Assembly: GCA_035566435.1 (NCBI GenBank)
Contig: DATMRF010000070.1
Span: 1-8,771, forward strand
Source of the DNA: DATMRF01 sp035566435
GTDB taxonomy: Bacteria; Verrucomicrobiota; Verrucomicrobiia; Limisphaerales; UBA8199
Length of the DNA stretch: 8,771 nt
Direction of reading: 5' to 3'
The notes under the pieces are model-generated. The model was not told the DNA's origin, made no database searches, and saw only the letters and a list, made by a program, of their open reading frames with translations. Of this stretch, positions 1 through 6,817 are shown piece by piece. Positions within the stretch are counted from its first letter, which is position 1, and every line of letters starts with the position of its first letter. The position numbers and the translations under genes were made by a program.

Positions 1-959
1 TTGAGCTGAATGACCGTGGCGGGAGTGCGCCGCGCCAGTTCCGCACTTGCACTGTAGGTTGCCTGCCTGCTGTTACCCGACTGAAAATTCAGGCCGATGC
101 TGGCTTTGCCCGACCAGAAATTGATTTCCTTGGTTCCTCCGCGCGTAATCCCGGTGAGTTGGTCACGCGGCAGGCTGACCTGCTCCGGCCCCAGGACCTG
201 TACTACATCATTGCTTATCACAACAGTGCCGTAGATGGGGTCCCGACCCTCGAATTTCATAAACAATGGCTTCGCGGAATAAATCTGCCGGACGTTCTTC
301 AAATCCAGAGAGAGGTCCTTAAGCTCATCGCTGTCAAATTCGACCTTCCGCTCTTGAACGTATTTAAGGTGCCCTCGCAGCCACTCGCCGGATCTGAGTT
401 GAATCCAGTCGGCTCCGTCATGGCCTACGGCAGGGGGTTTCCACAGCAGATTCGTTGAGGCGTAGGGCACCCCGGCGACCTGATTGGTGCTTTGTGATTG
501 TTGGTCGAGTGGCATTGAACGCTCGGCAGATTCGGTGGGGTCCGTGCGACGTAGTTCCAGAATTTTCGCGCGTGGAACGATCAGCCGTCCGCCGAGTTCG
601 GATTCGAATACCACGGCATCTGGTGCTTCTTCGATGATTGTGCCGACGAAGCGTTCGCCGTTGATGCCGATCAGAACATCGGCGCGCGCCGAAAGCACTA
701 CGCCAAAGAGTGCAAGAGCCAGGCTCAGGATTCTTGAAGTGGCGCTACGGATTTGAAGGAGAGAGACAAGGCTGCCCCCCCAAGGTTCGCCCTCACCCCG
801 CCTGCGCGGCCGAAGCCGCTTCGGCGCGGCGAAGGCCCGGCCCTCTCCCCCGGGGAGAGGGAGAATCGTCGACCGATTCTTGGCGAATCGGGGCCACCGG
901 GCGTCAACTGCGCCAGGAGGTCTGGTGCCGAGAAAGGTGCACGTGTTGTTTGGTTTCAT
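1..959 (-). CDS. DUF481 family outer-membrane beta-barrel protein with three N-terminal mini-domains (C-terminus outside window)
   Basis: The frame is open from the ATG at 959-957 to the window edge, giving 319 complete codons. This start overlaps the upstream stop in an ATGA junction, and there is no other in-frame ATG, GTG or TTG before codon 88, which lies inside the signal peptide. Residues 1-75 form an odd extension, much of it translated from a palindromic repeat (about residues 20-60). The hydrophobic core of a signal peptide follows at 77-90 with cleavage likely after A-R-A at 93. Three similar beta-rich segments then occur near 94-137 (DVLIGINGERFVGTI), 184-228 (DWIQLRSGEWLRGHLKY) and 232-275. 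The barrel starts with FWSGKASIGLNFQSGNS at about 281, the typical opening of DUF481 (salt-stress-induced outer-membrane protein, YdiY-like). The segments W-I-x-L-x-S-G-E-W-L and E-F-D-S-D-E-L are familiar from longer DUF481 proteins. An outer-membrane location is likely; the function is unknown. Confidence 0.85.
   Translation of the reverse strand, partial: MKPNNTCTFLGTRPPGAVDARWPRFAKNRSTILPLPGGEGRAFAAPKRLRPRRRGEGEPWGGSLVSLLQIRSATSRILSLALALFGVVLSARADVLIGINGERFVGTIIEEAPDAVVFESELGGRLIVPRAKILELRRTDPTESAERSMPLDQQSQSTNQVAGVPYASTNLLWKPPAVGHDGADWIQLRSGEWLRGHLKYVQERKVEFDSDELKDLSLDLKNVRQIYSAKPLFMKFEGRDPIYGTVVISNDVVQVLGPEQVSLPRDQLTGITRGGTKEINFWSGKASIGLNFQSGNSRQATYSASAELARRTPATVIQL
784..900. repeat. 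REP-like palindromic intergenic-type element lying inside a reading frame
   Basis: Several inverted repeats are packed together. GCCGAAGC and GCTTCGGC (809-825) pair around one base. CCCTCTCCCC (841-850) and GGGGAGAGGG (852-861) form a 10-bp stem around a single base. AGAATCG (862-868) pairs with CGATTCT (874-880), which can alternatively pair with the GAATCG at 885-890. The motif of CCCTCACCCC followed by CCCTCTCCCC and its complement is one I remember as a dispersed repeat in verrucomicrobial and other genomes; only one copy is visible here, so the family assignment rests on recall and the outer boundaries are approximate. It lies wholly within the open frame of the DUF481 gene, and its length does not interrupt that frame. 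It could also act as a transcript-stabilising or attenuating hairpin near the end of the operon. Confidence 0.65.
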
Positions 960-2053
960 TGTGCCGGGATCGTGACCAGCGGGATCCGCTCGGGGCTGCC
1001 GGTCTCTCCCAGCGTGAAGATGAACATCACGGCTGTGAGTGCGCGCTTGGTTTGCCAGTCGCCGTCGTCAATCCAAAACCAGTGCCCACGGTAATGCACC
1101 GCAGCAAAGGGGTCTACCGGCTTGTCTTTGCCGCTGTGAATCCGCACTCCCGCCCGACGGTCCATTGAGGCGGGGTTTTCGAAAGCGGGCGCCGTGAGAT
1201 GTTCCTTCCGGTGCGCCTCCGGTACGTCCACGTAACTGGCGAAAGCCCCCATGATTTGCAGCAAAGAACGGCTGTTCACGGCCAGTTCATTCTGCGATCC
1301 GCGCACTGGCGAATAGGTGAGCACGTATTTCTGCTGCTCGACAGGCAGCTTGAGCAACCTGCGGATTTCAGCCGTCTTCTCCATGAGGTCGGCCGACGCG
1401 TCGTCACGCTGGAAAAAAAGCACCGCGGTCTGGCCTTTGGCCTTGTCTTCCTCGATGCGCATCCCGACCGCGCCGGCAGCCTGCACTTCGCGCAGCAATT
1501 GCAACGCCCTAATAAACTCCGGGTCCGCCTCCCGCATAGTGCCCCCGGCTACCGAACGGTTGCGCACACCGTTAAGTGACTCGACGCTCAGAGCCAGGAT
1601 AAAATCCGCCGCATAACCAGCCTGCAACATGAAGAAAATGTTCTTCGGTTCAATCGGTGTGATGAGTCCGTGCAGGAACTTTTCCCCGGTCATCGGCACG
1701 TAGGTGATGGTGGGCCGGTCGGTGTAGATGGCTTGGCCGCCCGCGGCGAGGTAGTTGCCCTGGATGGCCTTGTCAGAAGAGACGGTGCCGTTAAGACTGA
1801 CGCCGGTTTGCATGGAGTAGCCGGCGACGATGGACGACACATCCACAAAGACCGGCAGGTCCATGTAGCACAGCTTGACGATGTTAAGCAGGGTCTGTTG
1901 TTTCCACGAGTCGGCGATGGCGGTGCTGTAGTCGAAACGGTCCACGACAACGCTCTTGGGACCGAGATGAGTGCAGCCGGTGAAGGTCGCAAAGGCCGCG
2001 AGACCCAGACAAGTTGAAGCGCTGAACCGAATTGCACGGATACGCTTTGTCAT
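956..2053 (-). CDS. Conserved lipoprotein of unknown function, 365 aa
   Basis: The start at 2053 overlaps the stop of the upstream gene (ATGA, 2050-2053), and its own stop overlaps the next start (ATGA, 956-959). Residues 1-26 form a lipoprotein signal with the lipobox F-T-G-C at 24-27, so Cys27 should be lipidated. Residues 52-80 contain QQTLLNIVKLCYMDLPVF and DVSSIVAGY, and 116-140 contain TYVPMTGEKFLHGLITPI. Near the C-terminus lie SLLQIMGAFASYVDVPEAH (263-281) and VHYRGHWFWIDDGDWQTKRA (319-338). I recall the LLNIVxLxYxDxPxF and RGxWFxIDDxDxxxKR patterns from uncharacterised lipoproteins in proteobacteria, so this appears to be a widespread family without a known role. No catalytic motif is visible. 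Its tight coupling to the 477-residue protein suggests that the two act together in the periplasm or at a membrane face. Confidence 0.85.
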   Translation of the reverse strand: MTKRIRAIRFSASTCLGLAAFATFTGCTHLGPKSVVVDRFDYSTAIADSWKQQTLLNIVKLCYMDLPVFVDVSSIVAGYSMQTGVSLNGTVSSDKAIQGNYLAAGGQAIYTDRPTITYVPMTGEKFLHGLITPIEPKNIFFMLQAGYAADFILALSVESLNGVRNRSVAGGTMREADPEFIRALQLLREVQAAGAVGMRIEEDKAKGQTAVLFFQRDDASADLMEKTAEIRRLLKLPVEQQKYVLTYSPVRGSQNELAVNSRSLLQIMGAFASYVDVPEAHRKEHLTAPAFENPASMDRRAGVRIHSGKDKPVDPFAAVHYRGHWFWIDDGDWQTKRALTAVMFIFTLGETGSPERIPLVTIPAQ

Positions 2054-3483
2054 GGTGAGTTTGATTTTGAGTTTGTGGCAGGCGTCAGGCGGGCGCCCAG
2101 AAAGCGGTAAATCAAGGCGGCCATAAGGAGAATGGCCGCAAAGAGAATGCCTTTCCAGAAGGCGTAGTCCACGATTTGCTTACCGCCGGTTTGCGCGTGC
2201 TGAACCACTGGGCCGACCTGCGTCGAAAGTTGCGCGAGGTTAGTCGAGCCGATGGTCCGATCGAGAGTGACGAGCAACTCCGTCAGTTGACGCGCCGTCG
2301 CTTCCAGTTGAACAGCGGTTGCCGTATAGTCCCGGACGCGGAACGGCTCGGAGTTGGTGTCCGGCGGGCGTGCATTGTTAGTTTCGCCGACGCCAAAACG
2401 TTTCATCAACGAGTCGAAGGTCGTAAGAGTCGTGTTAAGCGACGTGGACATTTGCGATCCGGCCGTGAATGTCTGGCGCACCTCGTTGACCAACGGCGTC
2501 AGAATTTTCTCCTGGGACTCGAGTGCTTTGACGAGTTCCTCACGCTCAGTGCTAACCTGGTTGGGCAACTGCTCGGCCACGCGAGCGAAGCGGTCCACTG
2601 AGGCCGCGAGTTGCGTGGAGTTGGTGACCAACTGCTGCACGACAGGCATCTCCAGCGCGTCGACGGTCAGGAGTTCGGTCTGCCAGCGCAACAGCATCGG
2701 CATCTTCTGGGTAACGTAGAGCGCGCGCTCGGCGAACAACCGCGTCTGGGCAATCTCACGCACCGCCGGGTCCAGGCCGGAGAGCGGGTCAACATTCAGC
2801 AGGTTAAATACGCTGCCGGGCGAGCCCTGGCCCGCCTGATTTGCCAACTTTGAAGTGAAACCTACCGCGCGCGCCGCCGGCAAGTCCTCCAGCAGCGGAT
2901 TCTGCTCGTGCCACACCTCAATCGCCTGACGTAGTTCCTTCCTCTGGTCCGGCGCCAACATCGTAACCGCCAGCCGCCAGATTTCGGTCTCAGCCGTGCG
3001 GCAACTTTCGAGCATTGGCCGGCCAGACTCGCCGAAGACCTTGGGCTGCCAATAGTCCTCAAGGCCCATGCGCGTCAAGGTGACGAAAACGGTCATGTTG
3101 AGCAGATTGCCGACGTCGTTCGGGCCCGAAGCGATGGAACAAATCTCGGTGCCAAACGCAATTTTCCATTGCAAGACTTCCGCTCGTCCGAGCTCGTTGG
3201 TGCCGCGCCTTAGCTTATCGATGCCGAAGACCATTTGCGTAAGGAATTCATCCGCGTCTCGCAGCAACGCCTGCTGCACCTCCACCGGGTCCACGACGTG
3301 TTTCTGGTTCTTGCCCGGGATGACAGTGCGGACGGCTTTCCCGGGCATATTGGTTGCTGTCTGAGCAACCCGGCAACCCGTGGCCAGAATGAGGAGTAGG
3401 AGGACGAGGACGAGCCGTGAAACACAGGAGCGTGTGCCAGGTCCGTGTTGACGCTCCGACGCTCTCACGATTTTACGGCGCAT
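2050..3483 (-). CDS. Conserved envelope protein with N-terminal lipobox and C-terminal transmembrane helix, 477 aa
   Basis: The ATG at 3483 overlaps the upstream gene by 11 bases, and the stop overlaps the next start (ATGA). Residues 22-37 are hydrophobic and end in L-A-T-G-C, a lipobox with Cys37. Residues 75-200 are helical and contain NLLNMTVFVTLTRMGLEDYW (126-145), PKVFGESGRPML, and a stretch ending in IEVWHEQNP (188-196). This pattern recalls uncharacterised alphaproteobacterial membrane proteins. Residues 285-430 are rich in heptad-like leucine and glutamine and are probably a coiled coil. A single transmembrane helix follows at about 443-462, with positively charged residues after it. 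A lipid anchor and a C-terminal helix on one chain are uncommon together. Either the N-terminal segment is an uncleaved anchor, or the protein is fixed at both ends. The role is not known; the form suggests a scaffold or a spacer between membranes. Confidence 0.85.
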   Translation of the reverse strand: MRRKIVRASERQHGPGTRSCVSRLVLVLLLLILATGCRVAQTATNMPGKAVRTVIPGKNQKHVVDPVEVQQALLRDADEFLTQMVFGIDKLRRGTNELGRAEVLQWKIAFGTEICSIASGPNDVGNLLNMTVFVTLTRMGLEDYWQPKVFGESGRPMLESCRTAETEIWRLAVTMLAPDQRKELRQAIEVWHEQNPLLEDLPAARAVGFTSKLANQAGQGSPGSVFNLLNVDPLSGLDPAVREIAQTRLFAERALYVTQKMPMLLRWQTELLTVDALEMPVVQQLVTNSTQLAASVDRFARVAEQLPNQVSTEREELVKALESQEKILTPLVNEVRQTFTAGSQMSTSLNTTLTTFDSLMKRFGVGETNNARPPDTNSEPFRVRDYTATAVQLEATARQLTELLVTLDRTIGSTNLAQLSTQVGPVVQHAQTGGKQIVDYAFWKGILFAAILLMAALIYRFLGARLTPATNSKSNSP

Positions 3484-4096
3484 AGGCCATCCGTTCTTTG
3501 ACCTGGTAAGCGACGGGCGGGGCCGCCACGGCGGAGATGCTGTTCATGGATGCTTCGTCGCTGCCGATCTTGGTGCGTCGGCCGTAGCGGCCATAGAGGG
3601 TTCCACCACGACTTGTTTCCTTGGTCCGGACAGACGTGGCGCCGGCTTCGGTCAAAGTGACGCGGACCGGTGTTATTTTTCCGTCCTGAACTTCGACTTC
3701 AACCTCCGCGGGCTTCGCAATGACACGATTAAGGAAGGTGACCCGCAACGAGTAACGACCAGGCGCAAACGCCAACCGCAAAATTCGGCCTTCGATGGGC
3801 TTCAATCGCGAGAACACAGGCTCAAACTGGCCCGTCGCGGTATTGAGCTGTCGCACTTCCCAGTACAGGTCTTCGGCCGAATCGGTAAAGAAGTCAGCGT
3901 AACCGGTGTTGGCTTTGGGCATCGCCGGATTCACATTCGGCGATGCGCAGCCAGCCAGGAACCCGCCGGCCAGCGCTAAGCCGAACAAGCGGCGAACCCT
4001 GTTCCTTTTCCCCTGTTGCCGGCAGCCCGAAGGCGATAGCCGGTTCCACCATGAGCTATTTATCCCACGCGTTTCGGACGTTGAATAGGCGTTCAC
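3473..4096 (-). CDS. Lipoprotein with a predicted beta-sandwich domain, about 207 aa
   Basis: No ATG is available ahead of the signal peptide. The GTG at 4096 forms a GTGA overlap with the stop of the small membrane protein, which favours it. The GTG at 4114 would add six residues and overlap that gene by 22 bases. From the 4096 start, the lipobox G-F-L-A-G-C places the lipidated cysteine at residue 50, after an unusually long n-region rich in Ser, Trp and Arg. The mature part has LYWEVRQLNTATGQFEPVF, then RILRLAFAPGRYSLRVTFLN and EVEVEVQDGKITPVRVTLTE. These alternating strands are typical of PEGA or carboxypeptidase-regulatory-like beta-sandwich domains that decorate envelope proteins. The C-terminal ~50 residues are low in predicted structure and contain a Gly/Arg/Tyr patch (GGTLYGRYGRR). 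No enzyme motif is seen. The stop overlaps the start of the 477-residue gene by 11 bases. Confidence 0.75.
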   Translation of the reverse strand: MNAYSTSETRGINSSWWNRLSPSGCRQQGKRNRVRRLFGLALAGGFLAGCASPNVNPAMPKANTGYADFFTDSAEDLYWEVRQLNTATGQFEPVFSRLKPIEGRILRLAFAPGRYSLRVTFLNRVIAKPAEVEVEVQDGKITPVRVTLTEAGATSVRTKETSRGGTLYGRYGRRTKIGSDEASMNSISAVAAPPVAYQVKERMAYAP

Positions 4097-4296
4097 CGAT
4101 TGTGCAGATGCCACCAGACGGCGGCACCAGCCAGGGCAAGAGCCGCCAGACCGAGCAGCATTTTAAAAACGAACTTCCCCGATTTGAACGCTATGACCAG
4201 CACCACCACGCCGACGATGCCGAAGGCGCCGGTCGGGATGTCGGAAGAATTCAATTTGTCCAAGTGCAGCGCGTCCTTGATTTTGTCCCAGTTCAT
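4093..4296 (-). CDS. Small membrane protein with two transmembrane helices, 67 aa
   Basis: The ATG at 4296 gives MNWDKIKDALHLDKL, an amphipathic lysine-rich start, followed by hydrophobic segments at about 22-37 (GAFGIVGVVVLVIAF) and 44-61 (FKMLLGLAALALAGAAV), with Lys residues in the turn between them. A GTG at 4335 would add 13 residues (LHPGSQRETKCP), which are charged and look less like a natural N-terminus; neither start has a clear Shine-Dalgarno. The stop lies in a GTGA overlap with the next gene. A strongly hydrophobic helix-turn-helix of this size suggests an inner-membrane component. I do not recognise the family. Its position in the block, with conserved spacing and overlap, argues that it is a real gene. 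Confidence 0.7.
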   Translation of the reverse strand: MNWDKIKDALHLDKLNSSDIPTGAFGIVGVVVLVIAFKSGKFVFKMLLGLAALALAGAAVWWHLHNR

Positions 4297-4347
4297 AGGG
4301 CACTTGGTTTCGCGCTGAGATCCAGGATGAAGCACCTTGCCTTCATG

Positions 4348-4866
4348 TTACTTGATAAGAGGCAGGGCGGCCGCGAGTTGCAGGTCCAGCGCCGAGTTGA
4401 TCTGGTTTTCGATCTGGAAGAACTGCGCGGCCTTCTTCGCCGGCACGACTTTGGAGAATTTCTTGAACCAGGTTCGTTTCAGCTTTGTCCGTTTGTCTTC
4501 CAGGGTGAAGACCTTATTGGCGAGGTCAGTCGCCTGCTTATCGGTCATCGTTTTGTAAATGCCTATATATTCGTTGAGCAGAAACAGCCGCTCATCGAGA
4601 AGTTTGTTGAGTTCAACGTTGTATTGACTGTGAAGCGGCCAGAACTCCACCGCCTCGTTGTCGGTGAACTGGATGTTTTGCGCGATGATGAGCGTTTTCT
4701 CCGTTTTGAGGTCGGACCGGGCAAGCTCAATGAACGCGCGCAAGTTGCCGGCATCAATCGACCGATCCGCTCCCTGGGTCGTGTCTGGGGTTTGAGCTGA
4801 CGCGGCAACGACAACCGCGACAGCGGCCAGACCGGCAAGAGTGAGTTTCACTTTGAAAGGTTTCAT
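4348..4866 (-). CDS. Periplasmic helical protein, Spy/CpxP-like, 172 aa
   Basis: The ATG at 4866 begins a classical signal peptide (K-P-F-K-V-K, then a hydrophobic run to V-A-A-S-A-Q, cleavage after about residue 24). A GTG at 4911 would add 15 polar residues and is less likely. The mature chain is nearly all alpha-helical and highly charged: RAFIELARSDLKTEKTLIIA, DNEAVEFWPLHSQYNVELNK, NEYIGIYKTMTDKQATDLAN, RTWFKKFSKVVPAKKAAQFF and QIENQINSALDLQLAAALPL. The pattern of F-W-P near an early helix, a T-D-K-Q-A turn and K-V-V-P-x-K-K-A-x-x-F-F-Q-I-E-N resembles small periplasmic proteins common in Acidobacteria and Verrucomicrobiota, and the antiparallel-helix architecture is like Spy/CpxP (LTXXQ). 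A chaperone or stress-sensing role in the periplasm is possible but not shown. Confidence 0.8.
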   Translation of the reverse strand: MKPFKVKLTLAGLAAVAVVVAASAQTPDTTQGADRSIDAGNLRAFIELARSDLKTEKTLIIAQNIQFTDNEAVEFWPLHSQYNVELNKLLDERLFLLNEYIGIYKTMTDKQATDLANKVFTLEDKRTKLKRTWFKKFSKVVPAKKAAQFFQIENQINSALDLQLAAALPLIK

Positions 4867-4920
4867 GATAGCTTTTTGTTCGGAAGGTTTCGTGTTGGTG
4901 ATTTTGTTCACACAGCGCTT

Positions 4921-5724
4921 TCAGTTGCCACTACGAATGGTGACCGGTTGGGTGAGCGTAAACTCTAGCAGCGTGCCTGGAGGAATTGTCACCGTCTGCC
5001 CCCGAGTCAAGGCGCCAGCGGTGGCGCCAATAGCCGCGCCTTTGCCGGCGTTACCGGCAATAGCGCCGATGGCGGCGCCCGCGGCAGCGCCTTTGGCGGC
5101 TTTGGCGATAGACGCTTGTCCTGCTTGTTGGTAACCGCTGCTTGAAACCGGAATCGGGCTTCCGTTAACTACCATTTGGGCCAGGCGGATGTCCAGGGTG
5201 GACTTCCCAACCGCGCGGCCTGCCTGGGTGGAACTCTGAACCTTGCCGTAAATGACGGTTCCGGCCTTCACTGCCACAACGCCGTCGACCACCAGATCAT
5301 ACTCGAGCTTGGTGGTGAAATTCGCGCCGGGCGCGCTGCGAGAAGAGACGCTGTCCATCAACCTCACCAGGAGCGTGGTGCCGTATGGCAAAGTGACGCT
5401 TTGTTGTTGGGCAACTGGTGCCGGCGCAGGCGCAGGGGCCGTAGCGGGCAATTGGGCGGGGGCCACCGCCGGTGGGCTGCTCGCTGCCGCCGGGGTTGTG
5501 AACGTAAGAGCGATGATTTGTGAGGTCTCGATCACCTGAGTCCCGGACCCGGTGTCGAAACGGACCGTTCCGGCTGTGCCCCCGGTGTAATTGCCGTTCA
5601 TTATTGTTCCGTTCTTGAGTTCGAGGATGTCCGCGCGGCCAGACAGAGCAAGCACCAGACATCCAATGATGAGGATTGAGTTCTTTGATTTGATGGATTT
5701 ATTCATTTGCTTATCGAGTTTCAT
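4921..5724 (-). CDS. Exported glycine-zipper protein with N-terminal mini-domain, 267 aa
   Basis: The ATG at 5724 overlaps the stop of the preceding gene (ATGA). A signal peptide spans residues 1-31 (core ILIIGCLVLAL, cleavage after S-G-R-A). Residues 32-75 (DILELKNGTIMNGNYTGG onward) form a small beta-rich segment that resembles the first segment of the DUF481 protein of this block. A Pro/Ala linker spans 78-107. Residues 109-200 (TLPYGTTLLVRLMDSVSSRS, LVVDGVVAVKAGTVIYGKV) match the pattern of periplasmic proteins I know from Acidobacteria, in which paired beta segments flank a glycine zipper. The zipper is at 211-240 (KGAAAGAAIGAIAGNAGKGA and on), followed by VTIPPGTLLEFTLTQPVTI. Glycine zippers usually insert in or oligomerise at a membrane, so an outer-membrane-associated structural role is likely. 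Confidence 0.82.
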   Translation of the reverse strand: MKLDKQMNKSIKSKNSILIIGCLVLALSGRADILELKNGTIMNGNYTGGTAGTVRFDTGSGTQVIETSQIIALTFTTPAAASSPPAVAPAQLPATAPAPAPAPVAQQQSVTLPYGTTLLVRLMDSVSSRSAPGANFTTKLEYDLVVDGVVAVKAGTVIYGKVQSSTQAGRAVGKSTLDIRLAQMVVNGSPIPVSSSGYQQAGQASIAKAAKGAAAGAAIGAIAGNAGKGAAIGATAGALTRGQTVTIPPGTLLEFTLTQPVTIRSGN

Positions 5725-6218
5725 TTCAGTCGTTTAGCGACTTCATCCAAGAGAGTTTGGTAGGGACCTCGACGAACGTTGGCGAGGCGTTGCTCTTCTT
5801 CGAAGAACGAGTCGCCGGCGTTACGAACCATGTACGCCTGGCATTGGAGTCGATGGGAGCCACCACCCAACTCAACCAGCTCGGTTTTGACTCGGACGAT
5901 GGTTTGGGCTCCGTAGTGGGTTCCGACGACGCCGTTGTAGGCAAGGTTGTTGGCCCGTGTTCCCTCTTTCTCGAAAACCATTTGTCCAGACCCGATGTCG
6001 TGTCCCGCGTAGCCGTTCGCGCGAAAGACAACAGTAGTAGCGCCCTGAATCTCCGCTGCAGAACGACCCGGGATAACCACCGAGGCGAAGCTGGCGGAAC
6101 CGGGTTGATTCAGGGAATGGCAACCGGTGACGGTCATAGCCAACAAAACCGCGCGAAGCAGCTCGAAAAGGCGCATTGGTGTTCGGGAGCTGAGCACTTT
6201 GAGCCGGCACTTTGTCAT
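5721..6218 (-). CDS. Conserved small lipoprotein of unknown function, 165 aa
   Basis: The ATG at 6218 lies 7 bases after the stop of the DUF4136 gene. A second ATG at 6176 would give a more standard lipoprotein signal (MRLFELLRAVLLAMTVTGC, Cys19); from 6218 the lipid-bearing residue is Cys33. The mature part includes SVVIPGRSAAEIQGATTVVF, GQMVFEKEGTRANNLAYNG, IVRVKTELVELGGGSHRLQC and AYMVRNAGDSFFEEEQRLAN. The combination F-E-K-E-G-T-R-x-N-N-L-A-Y and R-L-Q-C-Q-A-Y-M-V-R is one I remember from uncharacterised proteins of Verrucomicrobiota and related phyla. It has a mixed alpha/beta appearance and ends in a helix (YQTLLDEVAKRLK). No function can be given. It is translationally coupled to the glycine-zipper gene. 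Confidence 0.8.
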   Translation of the reverse strand: MTKCRLKVLSSRTPMRLFELLRAVLLAMTVTGCHSLNQPGSASFASVVIPGRSAAEIQGATTVVFRANGYAGHDIGSGQMVFEKEGTRANNLAYNGVVGTHYGAQTIVRVKTELVELGGGSHRLQCQAYMVRNAGDSFFEEEQRLANVRRGPYQTLLDEVAKRLK

Positions 6219-6225
6219 AGCTTGT

Positions 6226-6813
6226 TCATTTGGGGGACGTGACTCCTCCGGGAGGGAACCCAGCGAGCACGCGGCGAATGGCTTCCACCACCTTATCCGT
6301 CTTTACTGGGGCGTTGGAATCCTCAGTAAGCCAGCCAACCCAAGCCAATTCTTTCGTTTTGTTGTCGAAGATTTCGACTGCCAAAGTCCGTTCCTCATAC
6401 GCGCGAACATCCACGCGCCGAACTGGTGCGCCGTAATTCCGTTGCCAGCGGCCGACGGGATACAGATACCCCGAGGTCCTCACATCGACCCGCGGGAGAG
6501 AGGCCCCGCGCAGGTTCACGGTGAAATCCGCGGTGTCTTCTGGTGCTTCTTGATAACCCTTGGCGGTCAGGGTGTTACTGAGGATCGTCCTCACCGGCTC
6601 CGATAGGCGAGCAATCAGCTCAGGGTCTGATGTGGGGCTAGTCTGCGGCAGCGGCAACAGAGCAAACGTCTTGTAAGCCGAAAAATCCCTCGCGCTGTTG
6701 AACTCTGTCTTGACTGGCGTTTGACACCCCGTCAGCAGCAACATTGGGACGAGAACAACACCCGCTCCGACTAAAAGACCTTGCGGCGCAGAAAGAAAAC
6801 ATTTTGTTTTCAT
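6226..6813 (-). CDS. DUF4136 family lipoprotein, 195 aa
   Basis: The ATG at 6813 is preceded by AGGA four bases away (6818-6821), the clearest ribosome binding site in the window. It directly starts a lipoprotein signal (M-K-T-K-C) with the lipobox L-L-T-G-C and Cys30. The frame stays open upstream to 6996, but that part has no signal-like character and was left out. The mature region begins EFNSARDFSAYKTFALLPLP, the hallmark of DUF4136 (a D-F-x-x-Y-K-T-F segment just after the lipid anchor). It continues with a helix (LSEPVRTILSNTLTAKGYQE), the strand ADFTVNLRGAS, and a typical C-terminal EERTLAVEIFDNKTKELAWV-GW-x-x-x segment with a final helix. The usual family size is about 180-200 residues, so it is full length. 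DUF4136 proteins are of unknown function and usually outer-membrane-anchored. This is the first gene of the nine-gene block. Confidence 0.9.
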   Translation of the reverse strand: MKTKCFLSAPQGLLVGAGVVLVPMLLLTGCQTPVKTEFNSARDFSAYKTFALLPLPQTSPTSDPELIARLSEPVRTILSNTLTAKGYQEAPEDTADFTVNLRGASLPRVDVRTSGYLYPVGRWQRNYGAPVRRVDVRAYEERTLAVEIFDNKTKELAWVGWLTEDSNAPVKTDKVVEAIRRVLAGFPPGGVTSPK

Positions 6814-6817
6814 TTTG

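Noticed and set aside
784..900. CRISPR array or rho-independent terminator
   Set aside because: The inverted repeats are different from each other and not regularly spaced, and no T-run follows the strong hairpin at 841-861 on either strand.
725..907. 60-codon minus-strand frame beginning within the DUF481 leader
   Set aside because: It is a different frame over the repeat and ends in the DUF481 signal peptide region; no domain or start signal supports it.
710..1168. Plus-strand open frames across the palindromic repeat
   Set aside because: Their translations (for example the ALSPGERENRR segment) are the repeat itself and the antisense of the lipoprotein gene; such readings of this repeat commonly appear as spurious genes.
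3943..4800. 285-codon open frame on the plus strand
   Set aside because: It lies antisense across three genes with signal peptides, membrane helices or lipoboxes, and its translation is low in structure and rich in Arg, His and Glu, as expected of a shadow frame in G+C-rich DNA.
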